A stretch of DNA of 64,000 bases from Akebia trifoliata (Eukaryota > Streptophyta > Magnoliopsida > Ranunculales > Lardizabalaceae), in contig CM030708.1 in NCBI GenBank assembly GCA_017979445.1, forward strand, positions 29,235,613 through 29,299,612, in the 5' to 3' direction. The notes below the pieces were generated by a model. The model had not been told where the DNA came from, did no database searches, and saw only the letters and a list, made by a program, of their open reading frames with translations. How positions within the stretch are numbered: position 1 is the stretch's first letter; every line of letters starts with the position of its first letter. Positions 48,068-59,414 of the stretch are shown piece by piece. A program made the position numbers and the translations under genes.

Positions 48068-51000
48068 GTAGTATACAAAAAAACTATATTAGAAAACCAC
48101 TTTTTTTCAAGGAAAAGATCCGCTTCCTAATTACCAGTATACAGTGTAACTATATAGAACCAAAGTTCCAACAAGAATTAAAAAGGATCTGCTTCCTAGA
48201 CAAAGAACATGAGAGAACCATAAGTTCTTCAATATTTCAGTGTTTAATGTACTAAGTTTAAATTTAATACAGAAGAGTACAATACTCAAGCATTTTAACG
48301 CTTTGGGAGAGCCTGAGATGCCTTGACTAGCTAAGAGAAGTGAAGAAAACATTCATAACAAGCCTTGACATGCTCCATTGGTAGAAAAATTCCAATTGCA
48401 GTACTGAACAAAAACCAGAGCAAATTTTAATTTGTCTTTTCTTCCACGAGGTGAATTATACTAAATAATTCATATAACTTTCAATTTTAGGTGAATTTGT
48501 TGTAAATGTATGAGAAAATCTAATTCATACTGTCAGGAAACCAAAATCTCCAAGCATGGCATATCCAACACTCTTCAGGTCATATTAGCTGTTTAGCATA
48601 GGATAATCTGTCAAACACCTGCACTTCATTGCACTTATATACAGGGTGCCTTTTAGCTATAGAGTTTTCGCATGACAGTCTAGCATGAATTGGCCGCAGT
48701 TCAGACAAAAGTTCTTTATGTCGAGGAAGAGGGGGCAAGTAACACATCTTCACCTGCATGTTTCAAACAAATGATGAAAGGAATAAGAAACTTCTGCTTA
48801 ATATTTACTAGAGCAAGCAACCAGGAACATATTAACAATTTCAACAAAAAGCTTCATGCGAATAGATGTCTACATTTACCACCCAAAAAAAAAAAGAAAA
48901 GAAAAAAAATCTCAAATAACGTCAAAATTAAGAAAAGATATCATTTGAACTGTAAAATGTCAGTTGAGTTATTGCCACTGTGCATGTGACGAAGATCAAT
49001 CACACTGCAAATGTTTATGCAATCAATGTATAATCCAGTTCATACTCAACGTCAAAGATTATGGCCACAATACTGATATATAGTTATTCATTCTGATATA
49101 TATAGCTAATGCATTTAGTTACCCCATGATTCTGCTAAAGTAAAATGGAAATCCTTTTCCAGTAGACAAGGATAATCTATCACTGTCAATTTTTATTTTT
49201 CTTTAAACAAAAAAAACTGTATAATATATTGGTTGAAAGTAAAAAAGTTTATTTGATGAAAAGAAAAGTACTATAGAGGGGAAGAGAAAGAAGGCAAACA
49301 AAAGAAACTACAAAATCCTGTTATGTTTTGGCTCTGCCCTATTTCTTTAATAAAATTATTTATTACTCAATCAAAAAATATTATTTATTTTTTTGCAAAA
49401 TTGATATTCTACTAAGGGCATGGCCAACTAGTTTGATGGCCTAAGAATCCAACATCATTCGAGGAAGGAGGGAGACAACTGAGCAGCAGACTTCCTATTG
49501 AAGAAATCCATTGAAGAGATCTTGTTGTTAGGCAGATGAATCCTCATTTTTATTAAATAAGCTTAATGTTATCTTTTTCAATGACAAGCATTGTATATAT
49601 TTGCATGTTTAACTACCTCCTTTTGACTTAATGAACAGGCGAGAAGCAATCCTTGGGAAGGTGACTTGCATCATCGCCTTCCAACCTTTATTTCTCTGGT
49701 ATTTGTTAATGGTACTGAGTAATTTCATGCTGAGCATTCTCATGGAGTTCACATGAACTTGGAACTAATTCAAAAATTAAAATAACTTGCCATTGATGTT
49801 AGATTAAACAACTAGAAATATTCAAAGAAATTAATGTAATTGCCATATTATAAATGAAAAACCACAAATTTCCAGGGAAACCACAGATCTACCAATATGC
49901 TAAGAAACGATCATCTACTTCTCCATAAAAGCCAAATACAAATAAATCACCAAGAAGTTAATGAAAACCTAACAAACCTGATCCTTGTACACATTAACTT
50001 GAATAAGATTGGACCTTTTATCTTCATATCAGCTGGTTTGTGTTGTATGCCAACCTACAAAATCATACAAAAATCAGAACTGTAGCGTGCAAAGTTAGCT
50101 TTAATGTGCTGATTGTGGGACATGTGGTCCCTTCGATGGGTAAGTGATCACTTTATCAGTCCCTACATGTTCTGTTTGCAGGAAATATTTCCTCAAGACA
50201 TGGAAAAAGCTGAAGATGCCAAGAATTCCAAATTAGGCCGACAATTAAAAAGAAAAAGGACCTAACCGAGAATGCCTTCTCTCGGCGACATATCCATTCC
50301 CTTTGTTCCTCGTCCGATTACACTATGGCAAGTTGTGAAATTTGAATAATGAGGTTTGCTATTTCCTGAATCTCCCGATCATTAAAACTTCTCATAAATC
50401 CAAAATCACATGACAACTTACTCTCATTGCAAACTAAGAAAGCATCAACTGTTTGATTTTTCTTAAATGAGATACGAAACAAAGATGGAAACATGAAGTG
50501 ACAAAGACAAATCACCACACCACCTGTCCTCTCAAAATCTGACCTTATTACCTTTTCCTAAAGCTATCCTCCTCCTGAATTCTGATAATACCTTTTGAAT
50601 ATCCTTCTATACACTGCAGCATAAGAGGATTTTGCCTTTCCACTCTCCCAACCCAAGACCTTCTTCCTGTATTAAACATTGATGATCCTCCTCCACAAAC
50701 TTCCTTGTTGCACCTAAAACCTGCAGAGCCATTTTCCTAGTAATGCTTGGTTCATTTGCCTAAATCCTGTAACCCCTAATCCCCCATTCTTCTTTGCAAA
50801 GCATATTAATTTTATTTCACAAAGTGAAACTTCCAATTACCTTCCTTATCATTCCAAAGAAATTCTTTTACTAATCTTTCAAGCTTGACTTCAATGCTTC
50901 ATGGATTGAGAATAGAAAAGTAAATTGGAATGCTTGCTATGGTGTTTTTAATCGAAGTCAATTTTCCTCCCTTCGAGAAATACTATGCTTACTATGAGCC

Positions 51001-54000
51001 CAGTCTTTTCTTAACCCTTTCTATGATTATATCCCATATGTTTTGATTTATATATGTTGTGCTGAAGGGAGTCCCAAATATGACGTTGGAAAGGATCCAA
51101 ATCAACACCAAAATAACCCTGCAAGCATGTGAGCATTAGAGATTGAACCAACCCCAAAGATCTTACTCTTCGACAAGTGGTTGCCAATCCCGAGACTTCC
51201 TGAAAACAGCATAATAATCCTCCCATGAATCTCAATTGTTTTAAAGACCCTCTAAAAAAACTAAAGTGTCGTCGACAACTAAAGATGGGAAATCCAAGGT
51301 CCCCTTTCATTTGCCACAAACCCTGACAATGCACCAATAAACACCGCATTGGATAGCAACCGACCCATGTTTTCTGCAAGAATACCAAATAGGAATGGGG
51401 ATTGCCAATTTCTAAAAGTTCAGTTCAAGTTGGGCATTCATGATATCTAAGCTCTAGTTTGAGGAGTGTTAATATTAGTACCATTAAATAAGTTATGTGT
51501 TTGTAAGAAAAGGTGGTTTAAGGGTTTAGAGTTTAGACAGTACTAATGAGAAATAAAGGGTAGAATAGGCATTTTTGGTTTTTTATCACTTATAAGTGGC
51601 ATTTTTGGTTTTTTATCACTTATAAGTGGCATTTTTGTAACATTCATGAAGTCCTTAATATAAAGGGGGATTAAAATGTAGTGTGTGTCAATGAGAACCC
51701 AATCTCTCTTCTTTCATTTGTTCCCACATCATCATCATTCTCCTCTTAAGACTAGAAACTACACTCCATTTCCATAGTTTTGGATATCATTTACTCCCAA
51801 TCCTTCTACCACCATAATAAATTAGAAGGGTGATAAAAGACCTCCCTATCTCAACCAGATTAAACAGCAGGGGAACCATTAACAAAAATAGAAAATTAGT
51901 CCAACACATTTCTTAAACCGCATCCTCCACTTCCCACCAAAACCTGTCCTCCCCAACAAGCAGCAATATCTATTTTTCAGCATTTTGAAATGGCCATTAT
52001 ATTCATTCTCCATAAATCTGAGTGTTTTCTCCTATCACAGACAAGCAGATGTTCCGATCCAATTTTATCTCATCTAGGTCAGTCAACAGATTCTCTTGGT
52101 TTGAAAATTGGAAGCTGTATAGTTTTTTCTTTGCTGCTGTTTTTTTTTTCTTTTCTGTAGGGGTCATCTCGTCCCCACTCTCTTTTGGTGAATTTAATAA
52201 ATCATCTTTATTCGTCAAAAAAAAAAACTTGGAAGCCCTATTAATTAAGTAATATCCTTATTTGCCAATTTCGTGCAATGGATAGAAAAGAAGCAGATGT
52301 CATTTTGAATGCCATTTGATTTCCGAAATGCATGTCTTTGTGGGCTAGTAAATATTATATTAATAGGTTAGTTACACAGAATAATTAATCCATACAACAT
52401 AATATATAATCATATGCTGCATGTTGAATCAAGGCAAATCTGATTTTTAATGAAATAAATTTTGACCAAGTGTTTTAAGTGTTGCAAAAAAGTATGTCAA
52501 ATACTAATATTCTTAGTCATCTTCCAACTGAAACTGCAGAGAGAATTCTATCAACATTTAGCATGTAATTGATCACTAGTCACCCTTGCCCAGATGGACT
52601 AAGGACATGCAGCATGCAGTTCAGATAGAGAAATTGACTCATGCTCCAGTTGTAAGGCATATCATAGGCACAAAAAGGTTGTCATTCACATTGAAATGTA
52701 AATCTTATATAGCTAAAATTCATGACAGCTTAACGAAAATTCATTAACTGAACATTCAACAACTGGACCAGAGTTACTCAAACTTTGTCAAATTTATTTA
52801 ACTGATAAAACATTAGATTTGGAACAAGTCATTCACTCTTGAGTCCCTTGATACTTCTTCAATGTTCAAAGCTGAAATCACAATATTAGATACTGATAGA
52901 AGCTTGATAAACTAATCCCACATAAATTAAGATACATCATCAAATCAAGCAGCCAACTTTACCTTTAAGAAAAAGGTTCCTTAATGTAAGTTGCCTAATT
53001 TGATGATAGACTTGAGAACTTCAACTATAATGAACCATGTAAGATGAAATAAATTGATGCATAATGGCATCACCAAGAAAATTTATAGTGTGCTGTTCAT
53101 CAAATACAAGAAAAATGGGAGAATTAAGAACTCACAATGAAAGGGACTGGAGCATCAAGAAAATCAAGCATTTTTCTTGGCAGAACCTGACAAGGATCAA
53201 GATAACCTTTACTTGAAACAAAAGACCAATTCTAGGAAAAAAAGACAGTAATAAGATAATATAATATAGGACAGCAATCTGCAAGCATCATAATAACAAT
53301 CACTGAAGTAGAAAAAATATTACTGTATAAGAAAAGTTAAATCAGCAAAGCACCATTTTTCATTAGTTCATCTACATTCCTATTATCCTAACAAGGACAT
53401 GAGGATGTGCGCAGGAGAGAATTTGAGTACCAAAGCTGAAAGCCAGTGTGCAAGCAAGTTACGACTTGCTCTATTTTCCAAAATGGGTGCGGGAGTTGGA
53501 ACGGTGGTGGTGGAATTAGGAACTCTTGTTTCCTTCTCAAAGTACAGATACTAATATATATATATATATATTATATTGAGTTTTGCATTAGGGAAATTGA
53601 GTCTATTTTCAAGTCCTTAGCGGAATTCTTGTACGATGCAGTTGGGGTAGGTATTACTCAGTTACCTATTTACTAAATTAAGTAGGTTTAACTTAACAAT
53701 GTTTCTAGAAATTTGATATTAGGTATAATTGGGAGCTTCCAAGTGGTGGCAGTTTGAATTAGGAATTCTTGTTGTTTCCTTTCAGGGTATCAGTTAGTAA
53801 TAAAAATACACAGGTTTTGCATTAGGGAAATTGAGAGTTTTGTTCGAGTCTGTGTGTCTTCTCATATGTATTTTATATCTTTACCTATTGTCCAGTCTTT
53901 AGAGAACTTTTTCTGTTGAGATTTGTGCTTGAAAATAACACTTTTCTAATTTGGCCTGCTGGTCGACAATACAGGAATGTGCCTTATTTTGGCCATTGTT

Positions 54001-57000
54001 CTATCTTGGTTTCATTTCTAGTGCCTATCTGGTACGAACCAAATTCTTGCATCACTAGTGCCTAAATAGTTTCCTTTCCAAAAGAAAAACAAACATCATA
54101 TCTTACAGAGGATGACAGATATTTGTATAAAATGGTTTTCCAAATCGGTCATGAACAAGATCCCCTAGTTTTGAAATGTTGAAAAAGAGTATTATAACAT
54201 TTACGAAATACTAACTAAAAGAAAACCCCCAATGTAAGTAAGAAGCCATAACCTATGATATGTCTGTATGGCTAATTCCAAAATTTCTGAAATATCCATA
54301 CTGCAATTTACAAACATTCTTTATAGGTCAAAATTTTCAAAAGAAAAGTTCATGCTATGAAACTTACTGGAAGCAATAAACTCTGCCATTCAAATGGACG
54401 AATCATGGGAATAAGTGATAAAACAACCGCTGATAGTATACCCTGCACATAACAATGGGAATGAATGACAAGAAGGTAGCTACTAACACAGTCTGCATGT
54501 ATTCAAAATTTGGGATTCACAAAGGAGAATTAATTGGAAACAACATTTTTTCTCATTTATAGTGTTGAGAAATTACGAACACTATAAAGGACATGTAAGG
54601 CTTAAGAGTAAATTCAACTATCACAAATTGAAAATGGAGGATATGCAATTAAAACAATTGACTTACCAAATTTGGGCACACCACTACTAATTGTTTTTCC
54701 AGTAATACTCCAGCAAATAACGCCAAAACCTGAAAAATGCATGACACATAGTACTTGTAATCAACACCAAGCACATATTAAAATTTTGATATTGTTCAGC
54801 ATATTAGTAAGCCGAAAAACTAAAACCTATAATGGGAATAACAGAACATGTATTGATTCCATAATTGCATTGTGATTAAACCGTCTTTAATGTATAAGAA
54901 ACCTAATGCAGGATACAAATCATGCCAATAGTCATGAGCTCCAATGGTAGTTTTGTAATTATTTAGATTTCTACCTGTCTGGGTCTAGAATTTTTTTATC
55001 ACCTTTATTTTTGTTAGGATTAGTTCTAAATTAGTTATATTTATTGCATTCTAATTTTGAGTTTGTTTGGAGGTTTATTTTAGGAGTCCACTATAAGTTT
55101 AAGTATTATTCACATCACTTTTCTTTATGCCTTATTTTGAGGGGTTAGAACCTGTCGTATTAGGTTGATTTTTATGTTATTTAAAAATTTATTCAGTTAC
55201 CTATCCGACAAGCCCAAGATTTTGGATTTCAATGAGTTTTGATAAAGTTATGACCAAAATACTGATAGGGTGTCAGTTTTACACGAAATTTGCATATCAA
55301 GGTCAAAAGCATCAATGTTTAAGTCATGTTAGGATTAGGGTTTAGAGACTAATTGCAATAGCCATATATAACATTTTATGTTTTAGATTCTAAACATTAT
55401 ATATATGGATCGGGTTCAACAGCCAAAGATTTGTCTTATATGGGCTAAAAGTTTCAGAATGAGCTGATTTTTTGGGAGATTGGTCTCTATGGTGAGGAGA
55501 TCATCCTCACAAAAAGTCAGCCCATTCCAAAACTTCTAACCCCATGAAAAATGATTACAAATTAACTGTTAAAAATTGATGGTCCATGATTCTTTAACTT
55601 ATAAATTAGGGTTAGAAATTTCAGAATGGACTGATTTTTTGTGAGGATGGTCTCCTTGCCATAGAGATCATCCTCACAAAAAATCAACCCATTCCAAAAC
55701 TTTTAGCCCATATAGGACAAGACACTTTGGCTAGGACTCTGGCAAAAGAACGCTCGCCTATATATATATAATAGTCACTCTTACCACTTTTGGTAAAGTG
55801 GGATCAAATTTGTTGTATTGTGTCTAATGTGAGTCTTTCCTTGTATAATTTCTTTTATTTGGTCAACTCGACTGCTTTAATGAAATGAGTCACCCATTGC
55901 TGTGTTGGAGGCCTTCCGGACGCTAGCCTTTTTTAAAGCCTAACCTATCAAAAGTTGAAGGTCAGAAGCCAGAGAACGTTGTCGAGAGAGAGCGTAGGAT
56001 GGAAATGGGAGAGACGGGATTAAAGGTATAGATCAGATCGAGCCCGAGATGCGGATCATGAGCACGATAAAGAGCAGCCAAGATATGAAATGGATATGCA
56101 ATGAGGGAGCAGTTCACTGAAAGCAGTTCATTAGCTAAAGCAAGCAACAGTACGCTAGCGCGAAAGCGTTGCTGCTCGGTAGTGCGGTAGTGCGAGCCAG
56201 CACCCCTTTTTACTACAATACAACTAACATACACAATTGTGGTTCGTGCGTCGGTACTTTTCTGTAATCCTTGCGAGCTCTAACCCGTTTAACCCGGATA
56301 CGCCTTTTATATGGTGCAATAAGCCTATTTCTATATGCTTATATTCTATACAAAACCCGAGATTCATGACTTTCACTCGTTCTTGTTGGTGGTTCAATGG
56401 ACCCTTTGGAAGGTACAAAACTTGGAGATCCCAGGACGTTATTTAATAAAATAGGATTTCAAATACGAAGCTTTAGCGCCGAAAGGCCTAACGCTTTTCA
56501 GTTGGGGCCTAACTTTTAGGTGGATTGCCAACTTTGATACTAATTATTGAAGGATTCAATCAGGTCCCACCAACGGAACAGGAACACATTAGCGTATGAA
56601 ACAGAGCTGAAAGCGCGAGTGCACGATCTCAAAAGCGGCAAGTTCACGTTCCGCTTCCTCAATCTCGAACTCTTGCTTTTGGGATGAGCTCCCCTTACCT
56701 GCGCTATTCTATGAACGAACAAGCCAGAGGAACTCCCGTACCGGGCTAGCTCACATACCTGGATTGGGCCCCCCCTCCGAGGCCGGTTCACTAACTAGAC
56801 CTGATGCCCTAAGGATCGGTCGTTTCACTTGATAAATGTCCAAAATCACTAATTCCTATTTGACTGCATAAAAGCCTATATATATGGCTATAATAATTAC
56901 AGTTTGGCCGTATATTTTGTTTATTAAAAAATCATCAGAAACCAACCTCACAAGCTATGAAGCTAATATATAACACCACATTAAACATCAATTACATTTT

Positions 57001-57013
57001 AATTTTATTTTGT

Positions 57014-57047
<34 letters not shown>

Positions 57048-58780
57048 ATTCTCAAATAACAGAGGAAAACCATGTAAGGAGATCAATCACAACCAAAGTA
57101 GTGCAACATATAGTGAGAAGTTTTAGAAGAGTTGTGACACCAAGAAACGTAAATGACTAAAGTGTAAGAAAGAACAATACACTGTCAAGAGAGAGAACTC
57201 GGCAAACTGTTGCAACAGTCCATATTGATAGGGCAAGAGCTTCCTCAGCAGCAGCTAACCTTATATTAACCTTTTGAAATATACCGTACTCAGTATTATA
57301 TACCCAATAAAATCTATAGAAACAAAAGAAAACCAGTCTCCGGTATTTACTGAAATAACCAATTACCATACCCCAGCCGCTTCCAATGAACCTTGCAGTT
57401 GTATATCTGGACAATTTTCACGTATGCCAAGGGCAGGGACAGCAGGTCGGCTATACTTGATCGCCTGTAGATGCTCAAGTGGCTGAAAAACCATTTCATT
57501 TCCTCGTGATGGAAGTGGCAGAGCATGATAACCACAAACTATCTGTAACAAATCATTTTTGTGTTCCTAACACAGAAATCACACAGAAAACGCATATAAA
57601 CCACGATAGAAATACCACCAGTAAAAAATCTTCAAGCGTGGTTCAGGACTGAATTTACCTTGGCCCATTTCATTATTACGTCATCCCCGACATTCTTATC
57701 ATACATAACAGAGTCGTCATCTTCATCTTCCGATCCCATGCTTCTCACTGAACTGCCAAAAGTCAAATATATACATAATCAACTCATACCCAAAAAAAAA
57801 AAAAAACAGGGTTACCATACAATGCAGAAGAAATACATCCAATATGTTAAACAATAAATTCTAAAGAAAAAACAGTATGTATAAGTTGAAAACCATAAAA
57901 ACCAAGGCGAACAGATGCTAGTGTATCAACTGAAGTGTCACAAAGTCTACCACCTCAATAATGACTCAGAACTTCCAAGACGTTCCAATGTGCAGCTCCT
58001 AGAGTAGAAAAATGACCCAACCTCCGGTGAAGTTTGGCCATTTCCATAGCTTCCATTCATTCTTTCTAATCCATCAGACTGGGTTTCTGAGGTTTCAGAT
58101 GCATAATCATCAAAATATTGCACACTTTTTCTGTTATCCTTGTCTGTTTCTTTTGCTTGACTAAAATCTGAAGCCTCACTAGTGGAAACACTTTCTGGAG
58201 ATAGAGGTTCCCACGACCCATATGAAAAGGAAGGGATCTCTTCATCTGGTATAAGACCCGCAGCAGCTGCCGTAAGAGCTAGAACACTGTCAAGAGGTAT
58301 TGCAGAAGCCATCCAATTAGCAGAACACTCTCTATTAGGGGAGTCAATATTCTCATTCATTTGATCTTTTGTTCTAACCACTGATGGAACAGAATCTGCG
58401 AAAGTCATATCACTAACAAACTGTGTTATCCTATTTAGGCGCTCTTGAGTAACTATGCTGCATCCATGCAAGAAAAAAAACTAATGATCAGTATTGGAAA
58501 TATAAAAACAGTAACATAGTTTAGTGGACAACCTTCATACAGAGGAGCTCGTGTACTTAGTTTTGAGGAGATATGCAAACCTGTTCAACATTTCATAGTG
58601 TAACTCGAAAAAGGGAACTCTGGTAAGCACGCAGTAGCAGCGAGGTGCCGAAACCAAAAAACGGCTCAACCCTCCAGAAGATTGAGAAAGTGGCGAGGCA
58701 TAACCTAAAATACCAGGTGGCCTCTGAACAATTTCCTGGACATGTAAGCAAACACCATAGAGGGTTGCATTGTCTGCCAC
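43204..58780 (-). CDS. DENN-domain protein (putative Rab exchange factor), 3' part, 13 exons in window
   Basis: Exons: 58780-58581, 58457-57954, 57752-57659, 57542-57367, 57259-57181, 54729-54667, 54442-54368, 53186-53136, 50054-49978, 48753-48619, 47417-47310, 47166-47101, 43272-43204, with GT/AG borders and matching phases. The first begins in phase 0 after an AG acceptor, reading VADNATLYGVCLHV, so upstream exons lie beyond the window. The order is upstream DENN part (LVSAPRCYCVLTRVPFFELHYEMLN), a Ser/acidic variable linker (exons 2-3), core DENN (ALFAGVLLEKQLVVVCPNL, VVLSLIPMIRPFEWQSLLLP, DFLDAPVPFIVG) and downstream DENN, ending LFSVLSDSRLSHFEHE. DENN proteins load GTP onto Rab GTPases in membrane traffic; the target here is unknown. 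Exon 50054-49978 is 77 bp where 78 is needed: an apparent 1-bp loss breaks the frame. Total seen is 1697 bp, one short of 566 codons. Confidence 0.88.
43610..43690 (-). mobile_element. Short tRNA-related SINE-like fragment, second copy
   Basis: Minus strand reads GTCAGCTAGCTTAGTTGGTAA, the same A-box head as at 21195-21283, then GGGTGATGATACAATTCCC, a decayed form of the B-box region, and then A-rich DNA. It is in the last intron of the DENN gene. Two copies sharing the head support a repeat family. Confidence 0.45.
45334..45406 (+). pseudogene. Decayed nuclear copy of plastid trnF(GAA)
   Basis: 73 bp aligns end to end with plastid tRNA-Phe as I know it: D-arm ACTCAACTGGTAGAGC, anticodon arm GAGGA-CTGGAAA-TCCTC, T-loop TTCAAAT. 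The anticodon loop has GGA where GAA is expected. The acceptor stem (GTTGGGA against TTATAGC) and T-stem are broken, so it is not a working tRNA. Most differences are C to T or G to A, as expected of methylated nuclear DNA. It lies in the last DENN intron. The flanks show no obvious further plastid sequence. Confidence 0.75.
45600..46350 (-). pseudogene. LINE 3' domain remnant in DENN intron 12
   Basis: On the minus strand, fragments in different frames match the C-terminal domain that follows LINE reverse transcriptase: IFIDHLMSKGKITP (about 45900-45850) and ESVDDLLLHFFSSC (about 45645-45600), corresponding to the NLxxKG and C..ES.DHLLLHC signatures. Many stops and shifts are present. The stretch up to 46350 also has coding-like but unplaced frames. 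Confidence 0.5.
46549..46632. repeat. 41-bp tandem duplication
   Basis: TAGTATTGTTGTCTTATCC..GGGTG occurs twice, starting at 46549 and 46590, with no visible difference. A third, diverged relative of the unit (CAGTATTGCTGCTTTATCC) is at about 46356. Confidence 0.85.
48019..48064. repeat. (TA)n microsatellite
   Basis: About 45 bp of uninterrupted TA repeat in a DENN intron. Similar shorter tracts are at 53552-53572 and 57017-57046. Confidence 0.95.
49265..49380 (+). mobile_element. Possible LINE 3' tail
   Basis: TTTTGGCTCTGCCCTATTTC followed by TTTAATAAAATTATTTATTACTCAATCAAAAAAT resembles the 3' UTR and A-tail of plant LINEs. No coding part is recognisable, so the assignment is weak. Confidence 0.3.
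49978..50054 (-). pseudogene. DENN exon with apparent 1-bp frameshift
   Basis: The exon begins in frame as VGIQHKPADMKIKGP, continuing PFI from the previous exon. The conserved continuation NLIQVNVYKDQ is readable only in the next frame, and it joins correctly to VKMCYLPPLP of the next exon. The break is around GGTCCAATC (about 50009-50016). Splice sites on both sides are intact and both neighbours are in phase 0, so no alternative border repairs it. Either the allele is defective or one base is missing from the assembly. The rest of the gene has no stop or shift in the exons I placed, which favours a sequence error or a very young mutation. Confidence 0.75.
50400..51400 (-). pseudogene. Decayed LINE reverse transcriptase in DENN intron 8
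   Basis: Minus strand. VVDDTLVFLEG near 51285-51253 corresponds to the catalytic FADDTLVF motif with F-A replaced by V-V. FPTSYLGLP near 51090-51060 is the next LINE RT signature. RVKKR and then FSKGGKLTSIKNTIASIPIYF near 50980-50910 match the R..SKGGRLTLIKS..SSLP.Y block. The block WNDKEGNWKFHFVK near 50860-50830 follows. Several frames and stops are mixed, so it is dead. It is separated from the LINE piece at 45600-46350 by DENN exons and is therefore an independent insertion. Confidence 0.75.
51568..51636. repeat. 30-bp tandem duplication
   Basis: GGCATTTTTGGTTTTTTATC.. is repeated exactly twice (starts 51568 and 51598) with a 9-bp start of a third unit at 51628. Non-coding, intronic. Confidence 0.9.
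52130..52230 (+). mobile_element. LINE 3' tail, plus strand
   Basis: TTTCTTTTCTGTAGGGGTC, then TTTAATAAATCATCTTTATTCGTC and a run of 11 A is the typical 3' UTR and poly(A) of plant LINEs. Orientation is opposite to the host gene. The small open frames on both strands here reflect low complexity. Confidence 0.45.
55407..55758. mobile_element. Compound double-hairpin MITE, copy 4
   Basis: 352 bp in DENN intron 5 (between exons 57259-57181 and 54729-54667), bordered by TATATATAT on both sides (55398-55406, 55759-55767). Ends GGATCGGGTTCAACAGCC and, reversed, GGCGAGCGTTCTTTTGCC. Two inner hairpins (about 55448-55545 and 55610-55712) use the same GGCTGATTTTTTG..GATGATCTC-type module. Spacer TTGATGGTCCATGATTCTTT corresponds to the spacer of copies 1 and 3. 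Confidence 0.75.
55900..56840. other. GC-rich island, probable nuclear mitochondrial DNA insert (NUMT)
   Basis: About 0.9 kb in DENN intron 5 has composition close to equal AT/GC, against an AT-rich neighbourhood, with sharp edges near 55900 and 56840. Phrases such as GCGAAAGCGTTGCTGCTCGG, CTAACCCGTTTAACCCGG and GAACTCCCGTACCGGGCTAG have the texture of plant mitochondrial intergenic DNA. No known mitochondrial gene was recognised. Little C-to-T decay is evident, which suggests a recent insert. The assignment is from texture only. Confidence 0.5.
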
Positions 58781-59274
58781 CTGAAATCAAAGTTGCGCAT
58801 AATAGTTAACCACCCACCTACCAACTTTGAAAAGAAAAGTGCTGCAATTCTAGTTTATATAAGCATGCAAATAACAGTCCATGTTTTAATTAGTTGAATA
58901 TATTAATAATTTGTTCATACATATTTAAAATAAAAAATATAATAACGCATGAATGTAGTACTTAATATTTTCTTTATTTAAGAAGTGTTTTACATATTAA
59001 GGTGCATGTAGTTAATGAGACATTATTATTCTAATTTCCATGTAGAATATTGTTGTTTTCACTATCAAGCTGTCAAATACTTATGCGTATTTGAAGCAGA
59101 TAGTCATTGATCATTATTTCCACACTCCATATGATTGTTTATTTTGTTTTGATACCTTGATGAGTGTTTTTTAAAGCCTATTTTATCCTTTTGTAGTTTC
59201 AATGAGAATTTCCTCAATATTTCTGTCATCTCCATCCTTACCACAAAAATCTTATTAATTTCCAAATTAATAGA
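58781..59274. other. DENN intron DNA next to the Copia element
   Basis: AT-rich DNA without recognised features. The acceptor TTTCAG for the first visible DENN exon is at 58781-58786. Confidence 0.4.
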
Positions 59275-59414
59275 TGTAGAAATCTAGGTTAATGGAGAAG
59301 AGGAGAGAAGAAGAAGAAAAATAGATGAGTAGAGATTATGGAGAGAGGCCTCCTCTCTCCCTATTTATATTAAATTTGGTCTATGCCCTTTTTACAATAA
59401 TATAAATTCTAACA
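59275..59414 (-). repeat. Presumed 3' LTR of the Copia element
   Basis: Starts TGTTAG directly after the purine tract and ends CTACA before TCTAT. It contains a TATA-like ATATAAATAG followed by a CT-rich block. The 5' partner is absent from the window, so the far border is set only by the TG..CA rule. Confidence 0.5.

Noticed and set aside
52003..52252. Frames of about 71-76 codons on both strands
   Set aside because: Low-complexity Lys or Phe runs generated by the poly-pyrimidine and poly(A) tail of a LINE 3' end.
56540..56791. 83-codon frame starting MNRPRRGGPIQVCELARYG
   Set aside because: Lies wholly in the GC-rich mitochondrial-like island and matches no mitochondrial gene I recognise; open only because stops are rarer in GC-richer DNA.
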